Assembly (NCBI GenBank): GCA_021641225.1
Contig: JAJWXI010000044.1
Span: forward strand, 1-12,005
Length of the DNA stretch: 12,005 bases
Source: Collinsella aerofaciens
Lineage (GTDB): Bacteria; Actinomycetota; Coriobacteriia; Coriobacteriales; Coriobacteriaceae
Direction of reading: 5' to 3'
In this document: piece by piece, positions 1 through 6,578 of the stretch
How the letters are laid out: the number at the start of each line of letters is the position of its first letter
Numbering within the stretch: the first letter of the stretch is position 1
The notes under the pieces: generated by a model
Databases searched by the model: none
Told to the model about the DNA's origin: nothing
The model's input: the letters and a program-made list of their open reading frames with translations, nothing else
Translations under genes and position numbers: made by a program

Positions 1-19
1 AAGTTATCCCCCGGCATTC

Positions 20-70
20 AGAAAATCTAAGTGCCAAAAAATAAGATTTTTTGACTCCGTGTTGTATAAC
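20..70 (+). promoter_or_regulatory. AT-rich region, probable groES promoter
   Basis: This is the only AT-rich stretch upstream of groES. It contains a TTGACT (51-56, five of six matches to the -35 consensus) and a TATAAC (65-70, five of six matches to the -10 consensus), but they lie only 8 bp apart and cannot be one sigma-70 promoter. Which of them is used is not decided by the sequence. Bases 20-28 and 44-52 can also pair into a weak AT-rich stem, which could be the end of an upstream terminator. No CIRCE (TTAGCACTC-N9-GAGTGCTAA) or HAIR (CTTGAGT-N7-ACTCAAG) repeat is present in 1-162. Confidence 0.35.
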
Positions 71-112
71 CCGCCATTCGTGGGTACCATTCAACGCGTA
101 CGCAAACAAAAA

Positions 113-141
113 GGGTTAACCCGCACGGCTCAACCGTGCGG
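113..141 (+). promoter_or_regulatory. groES leader hairpin and adjoining palindrome
   Basis: CCGCACGG (121-128) and CCGTGCGG (134-141) form a perfect 8-bp stem with a 5-base loop. It ends 5 bases before the AAAGGAGG Shine-Dalgarno of groES. A 10-bp palindrome, GGGTTAACCC (113-122), overlaps its left foot. The hairpin does not pair with the Shine-Dalgarno itself, so a stabilising 5' UTR stem or a protein or RNA-based control site is more likely than direct sequestration. The function is inferred from position only. Confidence 0.4.
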
Positions 142-162
142 CCCACAAAGGAGGAAACAAGC

Positions 163-456
163 ATGTCGTCTTTGAAGCCGCTTGCAGATCGTGTTCTGGT
201 CAAGCCCGATGAGGCCGAGCAGAAGACCGCTTCTGGTCTGTATATCGCCAGCAACGCTCAGGAGAAGCCGCAGCGCGGCACCATCGTTGCCGTTGGCGCC
301 GGCAAGGTCAACGACAAGGGTGAGCGCATCCCCATGGACGTCAAGGTCGGTGACGTTGTCATCTACGGTAAGTTCGGTGGCAACGAGGTTAAGGTTGACG
401 GCGAGAAGTATCTGCTGATGCGCGCCGACGACATCTACGCCGTCGTCGAGGCCTAG
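163..456 (+). CDS. groES: Co-chaperonin GroES (Hsp10)
   Basis: GroES is the heptameric lid of the GroEL chamber in the cytoplasm; it caps the ATP-bound ring while a substrate protein folds. The 97-residue product has the family's usual length and architecture: N-terminal LKPLADRVLVKP, a mobile loop around residues 20-34 with the hydrophobic GroEL-contacting tripeptide L26-Y27-I28, and the core motif KVGDVVIYGKFGGNEV. The start at 163 is chosen because AAAGGAGG (147-154) lies 8 bases upstream and the protein begins where the family does; a GTG at 136 would add nine residues without family support and starts inside the leader hairpin. groEL follows after 96 bp, so the two form the classic bicistronic heat-shock operon. 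Nothing unusual is seen in the protein. Confidence 0.97.
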   Translation: MSSLKPLADRVLVKPDEAEQKTASGLYIASNAQEKPQRGTIVAVGAGKVNDKGERIPMDVKVGDVVIYGKFGGNEVKVDGEKYLLMRADDIYAVVEA

Positions 457-492
457 TCTCGTCAGAATCTCTGATTCGTCTTTGAACGCGAT

Positions 493-526
493 CGTCGCAT
501 AGGACTCGGAAGCGGCGACGCGAGTC
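493..526 (+). other. Alternative hairpins between groES and groEL
   Basis: GACTCG (503-508) can pair with CGAGTC (521-526). Alternatively CGTCGC (493-498) can pair with GCGACG (515-520). The two stems exclude each other. No T-run follows, so this is not a terminator; it may be an mRNA processing or stabilising structure that sets the groES to groEL ratio. Support is structural only. Confidence 0.25.
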
Positions 527-552
527 ACATTTCTTTTGGAGGATTACCTACC

Positions 553-2190
553 ATGGCAAAGAACATTACGTTCAACACCGATGCCCGCGCTAAGCTCGCC
601 AAGGGCGTCAACACTCTGGCCGACGCCGTTACCGTCACCATGGGACCGAAGGGTCGCTACGTTGCGCTGCAGCGCACGTTCGGTGCCCCGACCATCACCA
701 ACGACGGCGTTTCCGTCGCCAAGGAGATCGAGCTCGAGGACAACATCGAGAACATGGGCGCTCAGCTGGTGAAGGAGGTTGCCACCAAGACCAACGACAC
801 CGTGGGTGACGGCACCACCACCGCAACCCTGCTCGCTCAGGCTATCGTCAACGACGGTCTGCGCAACGTCGCCGCCGGCGCCAACCCGCTGGCCATCCGT
901 CGCGGCATCGACAAGGCTGTCAACGCCGCCGTCGCCGAGATGAAGAAGCAGGCCAAGCCGGTCGAGACCAAGGAGCAGATTGCTTCCGTCGGTACCATCT
1001 CCGCCGGTGACCCCGAGGTCGGCGAGAAGATCGCCGAGGCTATGGAGGTCGTGGGCAAGGACGGCGTCATCACCGTCGAGGATTCCCAGACGTTCGACAT
1101 CACCATCGACACCGTCGAGGGCATGCAGTTCGACAAGGGCTACGTCTCCGCTTACTTCGTCACGGACAACGACCGCATGGAGGCCGTGATGAAGGATCCG
1201 TACATCCTCATCACTGACCAGAAGATCTCTAGCGTCCAGGACATCATGCCTGTTCTCGAGGCTGTTCAGCGCGCTGGCCGTGGCCTGCTCATCATCGCTG
1301 AGGACATCGATGGCGAGGCTCTGCCTACCCTGGTCCTCAACAAGATCCGTGGCGCCCTCAACGTCTGCGCCGTCAAGGCCCCGGGCTACGGCGATCGCCG
1401 CAAGCGCATCCTCGAGGACATCGCCGTCCTCACCGGTGGCCAGGCTGCCCTGGACGAGCTGGGCGTGAAGGTCGCTGACATCACCGCAGATATGCTCGGT
1501 ACCGCTAAGTCCGTCACCATCTCCAAGGACAACACCGTCGTCGTCGGCGGCGCTGGCTCCAAGGAGGCCATCGACGCTCGTATCGCTCAGATCAAGGGCG
1601 AGATGGAGAACACCACCTCTGACTTCGACCGCGAGAAGCTCCAGGAGCGCCTGGCCAAGCTCTCCGGTGGCGTTGCCGTCATCAAGGTCGGCGCTGCTAC
1701 CGAGTCCGAGCTCAAGGAGATCAAGCACCGCGTCGAGGATGCCCTGCAGGCTACCCGCGCTGCTGTCGAGGAGGGCATTGTCGCCGGTGGCGGTGTCGCC
1801 TTCATGGACGCTGCTCCTGCGCTCGACGCCGTTGAGCTCGATGACCCCGAGGAGAAGATCGGTGTCGACATCGTCAAGAAGGCTCTGACCGCTCCGGTCG
1901 CTACCATCGCCAAGAACGCTGGCTTTGAGGGCGCTGTCGTGGTCGACAAGGTTGCCGAGCTGCCCGCCGGCCAGGGTCTCAACTCTGCCAACGGCGAGTG
2001 GGGCGACATGATCGAGATGGGCGTCCTCGACCCCGTCAAGGTCAGCCGCGTCACCCTGCAGAACGCTGCTTCTGTCGCCAGCCTGATCCTCATCACCGAG
2101 GCCACCGTCTCCGATGTGCCCAAGAACACTCAGCTTGAGGACGCTATCGCTGCTGCCACCGCTGGTCAGCAGGGCGGCGGTATGTACTAA
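553..2190 (+). CDS. groEL: Chaperonin GroEL (Hsp60)
   Basis: GroEL is the 14-subunit double-ring ATPase that encloses unfolded proteins in the cytoplasm, with GroES as its lid. The 545-residue product is full length. It opens with AKNITFNTDARAKLAKGV and carries the nucleotide-binding segments TMGPKGR (near residue 30) and GDGTTTA (catalytic-site D86). VEDALQATRAAVEEG contains D396, equivalent to the ATP-hydrolysing D398 of E. coli, and is followed by IVAGGG. GGAGG (538-542) lies 10 bases before the ATG. The C-terminus is QQGGGMY rather than the repeated Gly-Gly-Met tail of E. coli GroEL. The palindromic element at 2217 follows 26 bp after the stop and probably ends the operon. Codon use is strongly biased to GC-ending codons, as expected for a highly expressed gene. 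Confidence 0.98.
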   Translation: MAKNITFNTDARAKLAKGVNTLADAVTVTMGPKGRYVALQRTFGAPTITNDGVSVAKEIELEDNIENMGAQLVKEVATKTNDTVGDGTTTATLLAQAIVNDGLRNVAAGANPLAIRRGIDKAVNAAVAEMKKQAKPVETKEQIASVGTISAGDPEVGEKIAEAMEVVGKDGVITVEDSQTFDITIDTVEGMQFDKGYVSAYFVTDNDRMEAVMKDPYILITDQKISSVQDIMPVLEAVQRAGRGLLIIAEDIDGEALPTLVLNKIRGALNVCAVKAPGYGDRRKRILEDIAVLTGGQAALDELGVKVADITADMLGTAKSVTISKDNTVVVGGAGSKEAIDARIAQIKGEMENTTSDFDREKLQERLAKLSGGVAVIKVGAATESELKEIKHRVEDALQATRAAVEEGIVAGGGVAFMDAAPALDAVELDDPEEKIGVDIVKKALTAPVATIAKNAGFEGAVVVDKVAELPAGQGLNSANGEWGDMIEMGVLDPVKVSRVTLQNAASVASLILITEATVSDVPKNTQLEDAIAAATAGQQGGGMY

Positions 2191-2216
2191 GGCCGACAAG
2201 GTCTAGAACTCCCACC

Positions 2217-2360
2217 GGGAATCCGGGGGCGTGACGGGGGTGTCTCCCCAGAACGTCCTCGGACATGCAAAGAGGCTCCGCATCGCGCTTCGCGCTGCGG
2301 AGCCTCTTTGCGTCCTGCGGAATGTTCCGGAGAGAAGCCCCGTCACGCCCCCGGATTCCC
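2217..2360. repeat. 144-bp near-perfect palindrome downstream of groEL
   Basis: The outer arms 2217-2239 (beginning GGGAATCCGGGGGCG) and 2338-2360 are exact reverse complements over 23 bp. The inner arms 2267-2282 and 2296-2311 are exact over 16 bp. The segments between them (2240-2266 and 2312-2337) also pair in blocks: TCTCC with GGAGA, GAAC with GTTC, GGAC with GTCC. Almost the whole element would therefore fold into one long hairpin. No target-site duplication is obvious at the ends and no protein is encoded. It could be a dispersed intergenic repeat (REP- or MITE-like) or an unusually long terminator. The symmetry is certain; the identity is not. Confidence 0.7.
2267..2311. terminator. 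Probable groESL terminator, core of the palindrome
   Basis: GCAAAGAGGCTCCGCA pairs perfectly with TGCGGAGCCTCTTTGC around a small GCGC-TTC-GCGC stem-loop. The AAAGAGG and CCTCTTT edges resemble a bidirectional terminator with its T-run folded into the stem base. No separate T-run follows on either strand, which keeps confidence moderate. The hairpin starts 77 bases after the groEL stop. Confidence 0.5.
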
Positions 2361-2527
2361 TGCGTTTACGGCCTTGAGGTCGGCGTGGGCGGAGGACTTG
2401 GTTGTTGGGAATACGTGTCCCGGTCGCTGTTTCGCGGCTTTGCCGCGAAAGGCGCGTTACTTTGGGATGGGTGGGGAACGTGGTTGTTGCGGCAACTGAT
2501 CCCCGCCACAAATTACCCTTGGCATAC
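2361..2527. other. Gene-free spacer with small hairpins
   Basis: I find no credible gene between groEL and the riboswitch (2191-2563). Open frames here lack family features and run through the palindrome or the riboswitch. The spacer holds a perfect 9-bp hairpin, TTTCGCGGC-TTT-GCCGCGAAA (2430-2450), with no T-run after it. A weaker stem closes with GGGGA (2473-2477) and TCCCC (2500-2504). Neither has a clear role. Confidence 0.45.
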
Positions 2528-2555
2528 TTGCGCGAAAGTCTACTGGTGCTACACT
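2528..2555 (+). promoter_or_regulatory. Extended -10 promoter of the riboflavin transporter operon
   Basis: TGCTACACT (2547-2555) is an extended -10 element (TG-N-TACACT). It is preceded, 16 bp upstream, by a weak -35-like TTGCGC (2528-2533). Transcription would start near 2562, just before the first riboswitch helix (2564), which is where a riboswitch-bearing leader should begin. An alternative -35, TTGGCA (2519-2524), has no good -10 at the proper distance. Confidence 0.45.
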
Positions 2556-2563
2556 TGCAATTG

Positions 2564-2746
2564 CTGTTTCAGGGCGGGGTGGAATTCCCCACTGGCGGTA
2601 AATCGGGCGGTGCCAAAGGGGTGCCGTGGCGCAGGCGAGGCGTCTGCGACCGAGCCGATGAGTCCGCGACCCGTGTGTGCGTTGGTTCGCATGCCGGCTG
2701 AACTGGTGAGATTCCAGTACCAACGGTTAGAGTCCGGATGAAAGAG
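2564..2746 (+). promoter_or_regulatory. FMN riboswitch (RFN element)
   Basis: The hallmark conserved blocks of the FMN aptamer occur in order: AGGGCGGGGTGGAATTCCCC (2571-2590), ACTGGCGGTAAA (2591-2602), the variable P3-P4 region, and ACTGGTGAGATTCCAGT near 2702-2718. CCAACGGTTAGAGTCCGGAT follows (2720-2739). P1 forms between CTGTTTC (2564-2570) and GAAAGAG (2740-2746) with one mismatch. FMN binding to this RNA represses riboflavin synthesis or uptake genes. No terminator hairpin with a T-run lies between the aptamer and the ribU start, and the 3' strand of P1 overlaps the likely Shine-Dalgarno AGAGG (2743-2747). Control is therefore probably at translation initiation, by hiding the ribosome site when FMN is bound. 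Confidence 0.95.
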
Positions 2747-2758
2747 GCAGGTGATTTT

Positions 2759-3349
2759 ATGTCTGAACAGTCGCAGCATATCCATTTTGAGAACACGAAT
2801 AGGTGGAGCACCAAACAGCTCGTTACCATGGCGCTGATGTGCGCCTTGGGTGCCCTGTTTATGTATGTGCAGCTGCCCATCCTTCCCTCGGCGCCGTTTT
2901 TGACGTATGACCCGTCGCTGGTGCCGGCGATGGTGTGCGGGTTTGCGTATGGTCCCGGCGCCGGTACCGCTGTTGCCGCCATGGCGATCGTTATCCATGC
3001 GCTCACCACGGGTGACTGGGTCGGCGCGCTTATGAACCTGGTGGCTACACTGGGTTATATTCTGCCCGCGGCTATCGTCTACCAAAAGATGCATACCTAC
3101 AAGGGTGCCGTGATTGGCCTGGTGCTCGGTGTCATTGCCGCTACGGTGCTGTCTATGGTCGCAAACCTTACCATCGGCGTTTGGTTCTGGTATGGCTCGG
3201 TCGATGCGATTGCCCCGCTCATGATTCCCGCCGTGCTGCCGTTCAACCTTATCAAGACCGTGCTTAACTCGGTGTTGACGCTTGCAGTGTACAAGGCGGT
3301 CTCCAACCTCATCACGCCTAAAAAGGACCAGGTCAAAGGCCGCGCATGA
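2759..3349 (+). CDS. ribU: Riboflavin ECF transporter substrate-binding protein RibU
   Basis: RibU is the membrane S component that binds riboflavin and delivers it through an ECF transporter. The 196-residue protein is hydrophobic, with about six membrane segments (roughly 20-40, 54-82, 88-110, 115-143 and 160-185, the longer ones holding more than one span). Family features are TKQLVTMALMCALGAL at the first helix, the loop LPSAPFLTYDPSLVPAMV (residues 42-59), GFAYGPGAG, and PFNLIK (161-166). The FMN riboswitch directly upstream supports riboflavin as the substrate. The ATG at 2759 is preferred to the in-frame ATG at 2738, because the latter lies inside the riboswitch and 2759 has AGAGG and AGGTG upstream. 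Its stop overlaps the next start (ATGA). Confidence 0.92.
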   Translation: MSEQSQHIHFENTNRWSTKQLVTMALMCALGALFMYVQLPILPSAPFLTYDPSLVPAMVCGFAYGPGAGTAVAAMAIVIHALTTGDWVGALMNLVATLGYILPAAIVYQKMHTYKGAVIGLVLGVIAATVLSMVANLTIGVWFWYGSVDAIAPLMIPAVLPFNLIKTVLNSVLTLAVYKAVSNLITPKKDQVKGRA

Positions 3350-5247
3350 TTGAGTGTCGGGGCGTTTCCTTTAGCTATGACGGTGCCGTACCGGCACTCG
3401 ACGGCGTCGATCTGAACATCGAGGACGGGGAGTTTTTCTGCATCCTCGGTGGCAATGGGTCGGGCAAGTCGACGTTTGCCAAGCATCTGAATGCACTGTT
3501 GCAGCCCGATGCGGGCACGGTACGCATCAACGGCATGGATGCGTCCGACCCCGAGTTGGTCTACGACATTCGTGCGACCGCGGGCATGGTATTCCAAAAT
3601 CCCGATGACCAGCTGGTGGCAACGCTTGTCGAAGATGACGTTGCGTTTGGTCCCGAAAACCTTGGCGTGCCATCGGCACAAATTGCGCAGCGTGTACGCG
3701 AGGCGCTGAAGGGCGTGGGGCTGGTGGGCTTTGAGCGCCATGAGACCCATGCACTTTCGGGTGGTCAAAAGCAGCGCGTGGCGCTTGCCGGTGTGCTCGC
3801 CATGGAACCGCGCGTGCTCATATTGGACGAGGCGTCCTCGATGCTCGATCCGCGTGGACGCAAGGGCCTCATGAAGGCTTGCCGCGCGTTGCACGATCGC
3901 GGCATGACCATCGTGATGATTACGCACTTTATGGAAGAGGCTGCCGAGGCCGATCGTGTCGCGGTATTTCGGGCGGGGCGCGTTGCCATGCTCGGTACGC
4001 CCGAGGAAATCTTGACACGGGCGGACGAACTTGCGCAGCTCAACTTGGATATGCCGGCGTCGTGCTGCTTGGGCACGGCGCTTCGTGCGAAGGGCGTGCC
4101 CGTTCATGCGCAGGTGCGCGAGGTGGATATGGTCGCCGAGATTGCGCAGGCATATGCCGACCGTGGGGAAGACACCGCAGGGCGGCCTTCTGCATCCGAT
4201 TCTCGTGTGCTCGACAACGTCTCCTCTGCAACCGACGGGACAGCCGTGTCGGAGCCCGTCATCGAGATTTCGCACCTCTCGCATAGTTACTCGCTGAGTG
4301 CCCGCGAGCGCCGCCGCTGGCATAAGCGCTCGGTCACTGCGGGCAAATCGAGCAAACAGGCTCTCTGGGGAAACGACCCCAGCAGCCCGTGGGCGCTGCG
4401 CGATGTATCGCTGACGGTGCGTCGCGGCGAGTTCCTGGGCTTGGCAGGTCATACCGGTTCGGGTAAGTCGACGCTAGTCCAGCATCTCAACGGTTTGATT
4501 CGCCCCCAGGAGGGATTCGTTCGCGCACTGGGGCTCGATCTGTCAAACAAGAAAGACGCCGCCGCGGTTAAGGCCAAGGTCGGCGTGGTGTTTCAATATC
4601 CCGAGCGTCAGCTGTTTGCCGAAACCGTGACGCAGGACGTGGCGTTTGGCCCGCACAACCTTGGCTTGCCGCAAGATGAAGTCGACCGTCGCGTCGAGTC
4701 GTCGCTCTCGCGCGTGGGCCTCGACCTTTCCACGGTCGGCGACAAGAGTCCCTTCGAGCTTTCGGGCGGTCAGCAACGGCGTGTGGCATTCGCCGGTGTG
4801 CTCGCCATGGAGCCCGAAGTCCTGGTGCTCGATGAACCCATGGCGGGGCTCGATCCGGCTGCGCGCAGGGATTTCCTTGAGCTTATCGATCGACTTCACC
4901 GCGATGGCCTGACCGTTGTCATGGTTTCACACAGCATGGATGACCTGGCCAATTGCTGCGACCGTATCGTCGTGATGAACGAAGGTGCGGTGTTTGCCGA
5001 GGGAACCCCCGCGCAGGCGTTTGCGCATGCCGATGAGCTCAAGTCGATCGGCTTGGGCGTACCTGCTGCTCAGCGCATGGCGTTGGCGCTCGCGGAGGCG
5101 GGCGTGCCGCTGCGTTGCGGCGGGCTCTATACGGTTGAGTCGCTGGCCGACGAGCTGGCAGATTTGCTGATCGGTCGCTCAGACGGTCTTTCTAACGTCG
5201 CGGACATTGCTAAATCCAAGACGGTCGCGCGAGAGGAAGGCTGCTAA
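3346..5247 (+). CDS. ecfA: Fused ECF transporter ATPase (EcfA1-EcfA2)
   Basis: This 633-residue protein holds two complete ABC ATPase domains that normally come as separate subunits; they power ECF vitamin transport on the cytoplasmic face. Domain 1 (about 1-272) has Walker A GGNGSGKST (35-43), Q-loop FQNPDDQ (Q84), signature LSGGQ (137-141), Walker B LILDE (E162) and switch H194. Domain 2 (about 304-600) has GHTGSGKST (368-376), FQYPERQLF (Q417), LSGGQ (472-476), VLDEP (E497) and H529. FQNP-D-Q is typical of EcfA1 and FQYPE-QLF of EcfA2, so the order is A1 then A2. A low-complexity linker (about 273-303) joins them. Domain 2 carries a basic insertion (about 318-345) between its A-loop region and ALRDVS. 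All catalytic residues are intact in both halves. The start overlaps the ribU stop by 4 bases and has AAAGG (3335-3339) upstream. Confidence 0.95.
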   Translation: MIECRGVSFSYDGAVPALDGVDLNIEDGEFFCILGGNGSGKSTFAKHLNALLQPDAGTVRINGMDASDPELVYDIRATAGMVFQNPDDQLVATLVEDDVAFGPENLGVPSAQIAQRVREALKGVGLVGFERHETHALSGGQKQRVALAGVLAMEPRVLILDEASSMLDPRGRKGLMKACRALHDRGMTIVMITHFMEEAAEADRVAVFRAGRVAMLGTPEEILTRADELAQLNLDMPASCCLGTALRAKGVPVHAQVREVDMVAEIAQAYADRGEDTAGRPSASDSRVLDNVSSATDGTAVSEPVIEISHLSHSYSLSARERRRWHKRSVTAGKSSKQALWGNDPSSPWALRDVSLTVRRGEFLGLAGHTGSGKSTLVQHLNGLIRPQEGFVRALGLDLSNKKDAAAVKAKVGVVFQYPERQLFAETVTQDVAFGPHNLGLPQDEVDRRVESSLSRVGLDLSTVGDKSPFELSGGQQRRVAFAGVLAMEPEVLVLDEPMAGLDPAARRDFLELIDRLHRDGLTVVMVSHSMDDLANCCDRIVVMNEGAVFAEGTPAQAFAHADELKSIGLGVPAAQRMALALAEAGVPLRCGGLYTVESLADELADLLIGRSDGLSNVADIAKSKTVAREEGC

Positions 5248-6047
5248 TGGAGGCGTTTTCGTTTGGCAGCTACTATCCTGGCGATAGTGCAATCCACCGC
5301 CTGGACCCGCGAACCAAGTTGCTCTTGGGCTTTGTGTTTCTGATCACGACGCTCACGGTCAGTGGCTTCCGCGGACTGGCACCGGTCGCAATTTTCGTTG
5401 TGCTGATCTATGCCGTGTCCCGGGTGCCGTTGCGCCGGGTCCTATCATCGATGGCACCATTGCTGGCGATTGTCGTGGTGGTCGCAGTGCTCAACCTGTT
5501 TTCCAACCAGAGCGGGCGCATTCTGTGGCAGCTCGGCTTTTTGCAGGTGAGCGAGGGTTCGCTGCGTTCTGCGACGTTTATGGCGTGCCGCCTGAGCTTG
5601 ATGATGGCCGGTATGAGCGCCATTACGCTCACCACGCCTACGCTCGACCTCACCGCGGGCTTTGAGCGTCTGCTCGCACCGTTTGCGCGCGTGGGGCTCC
5701 CTGCGCATGAGCTCGGCATGATCATGGGCATCGCGTTGCGCTTTATGCCGCAGTTCGCCACCGAGATGAAGCAGACGGCGGACGCGCAAGCAAGCCGCGG
5801 TGCACGCGTAACGGGTGGCCCGCTCGGCGGCGTGCGTATGCTCGGCAGTGTGGCGATTCCACTGTTCACGGGCGTGTTCCGTCATGCCGAGACGTTGTCT
5901 GCCGCCATGGATGCACGCTGCTATCACGGCGAGCAGGGCCGCACGCGTCTGCATGCGCTTGCATTTCGCCGCGGGGATGCGCTGGCTGCGGTGGTGACGA
6001 TGCTGCTGTTTGCGTGTGTCATCGTCGTCAACCTTCAACTTATTTAG
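5247..6047 (+). CDS. ecfT: ECF transporter transmembrane component EcfT
   Basis: EcfT spans the membrane and couples ATP hydrolysis by the EcfA pair to toppling of the S component. The 266-residue protein opens with the family's SAIHRLDPRTKLL (14-26). It has membrane segments at about 25-57, 66-86, 112-130, 197-212 and 245-264, and the two cytoplasmic coupling motifs ASRG (182-185) and DARCY (222-226). The second motif has Cys where Gly is common, a variation known in the family. The start overlaps the ecfA stop by one base (TAATG), and GAGAGGAAGG (5231-5240) serves as ribosome site, so translation is coupled. With ribU and ecfA it makes a complete transporter. The same A and T proteins might also serve S components encoded elsewhere. 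Confidence 0.94.
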   Translation: MEAFSFGSYYPGDSAIHRLDPRTKLLLGFVFLITTLTVSGFRGLAPVAIFVVLIYAVSRVPLRRVLSSMAPLLAIVVVVAVLNLFSNQSGRILWQLGFLQVSEGSLRSATFMACRLSLMMAGMSAITLTTPTLDLTAGFERLLAPFARVGLPAHELGMIMGIALRFMPQFATEMKQTADAQASRGARVTGGPLGGVRMLGSVAIPLFTGVFRHAETLSAAMDARCYHGEQGRTRLHALAFRRGDALAAVVTMLLFACVIVVNLQLI

Positions 6048-6077
6048 GCGCGATTCGAGCGCAAGAAAGGGGTCCCT

Positions 6078-6524
6078 ATGACCGACAACGACCGCACAGC
6101 TCAGCTTGAGCGCGCCTGCTCGTATCTCAGGCGCATTCCGGCGTGGTATCTGGCCACGACCGATGTGGCCGACGGGCATCAGCCTCGCGTGAGGCCGTTT
6201 TCGTTTGCCATGGTCGATGAAGGTAAGCTGTGGTTTTGCACGTCGCGCGACAAGGATGTGTGGGCGGAGCTGAGTGCGAATCCCAAGTTCGAGCTCTCGG
6301 GCTGGAAGCCGGGGGAATGTTGGATCGTGTTGACCGGCGAGGCCGCGCTCGAGGATGATGCGGTCGTGAGCGACAAGGTGCGCCAGGCAGGCTTTAAGCA
6401 CATGGTGGGTATTGGCGAGAAACACGAGAGTGCCAACGACGGCCGCCTTGCTTTCTTTTCGGTCTGCAACATTGCCGCGCGCTTCTGTGATATCGACGGC
6501 AGCGAGGAGCGCCTGGGGCTCTAA
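6078..6524 (+). CDS. Pyridoxamine 5'-phosphate oxidase-like flavin-barrel protein (first copy)
   Basis: This 148-residue protein belongs to the pyridoxamine-phosphate-oxidase-like split beta-barrel family, whose members usually bind FMN or a related cofactor and often act as small oxidoreductases. The true substrate cannot be read from sequence. Visible features are PAWYLAT (21-27), PRVRPFSFA, GKLWFCTSRDKDVW, the GW-PGE-W strand region and LAFFSV near the C-terminus. AAAGGGG (6066-6072) lies 5 bases before the ATG. The gap after ecfT is only 30 bp with no terminator, so it is probably co-transcribed with the riboflavin transporter. That fits a flavin-using protein but does not prove it. It is about half identical to the next gene. 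It is too short and diverged to be called PdxH. Confidence 0.85.
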   Translation: MTDNDRTAQLERACSYLRRIPAWYLATTDVADGHQPRVRPFSFAMVDEGKLWFCTSRDKDVWAELSANPKFELSGWKPGECWIVLTGEAALEDDAVVSDKVRQAGFKHMVGIGEKHESANDGRLAFFSVCNIAARFCDIDGSEERLGL

Positions 6525-6578
6525 TTTCCCAAATTGACTACCCATTCCAAAAAGACTGGTCAGGCGACAGGAGGAAAC

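Noticed and set aside
544..2199. A 551-codon open frame on the - strand opposite groEL.
   Set aside because: It is the mirror of a GC-biased, highly expressed gene; its translation is low-complexity (rich in D, G, L, V) with no family features, and groEL on the + strand is certain.
2430..2450. Perfect 9-bp hairpin considered as a terminator.
   Set aside because: No T-run follows on either strand, so it is reported only as a hairpin in the spacer.
2656..2674. Hammerhead-ribozyme-like string CCGATGAGTCCGCGAC.
   Set aside because: It lies inside the variable part of the FMN aptamer, and the other hammerhead core strands and flanking helices are not present.
2265..2741. A 158-codon + strand open frame between groEL and ribU.
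   Set aside because: It runs through the palindrome and the FMN riboswitch, both of which explain the sequence better; the translation has no family resemblance.
2738..2758. Upstream ATG as an alternative ribU start.
   Set aside because: It lies in the 3' end of the riboswitch, adds seven residues without family support and lacks a better ribosome site than the ATG at 2759.
3097..4452. A 451-codon open frame on the - strand opposite ribU and ecfA.
   Set aside because: It crosses two clear + strand transporter genes and shows no domain signature.
6534..6578. TTG as the start of the second flavin-barrel gene.
   Set aside because: No Shine-Dalgarno precedes it, whereas AGGAGG stands directly before the GTG at 6579, and the extra 15 residues are not shared with the paralogue.
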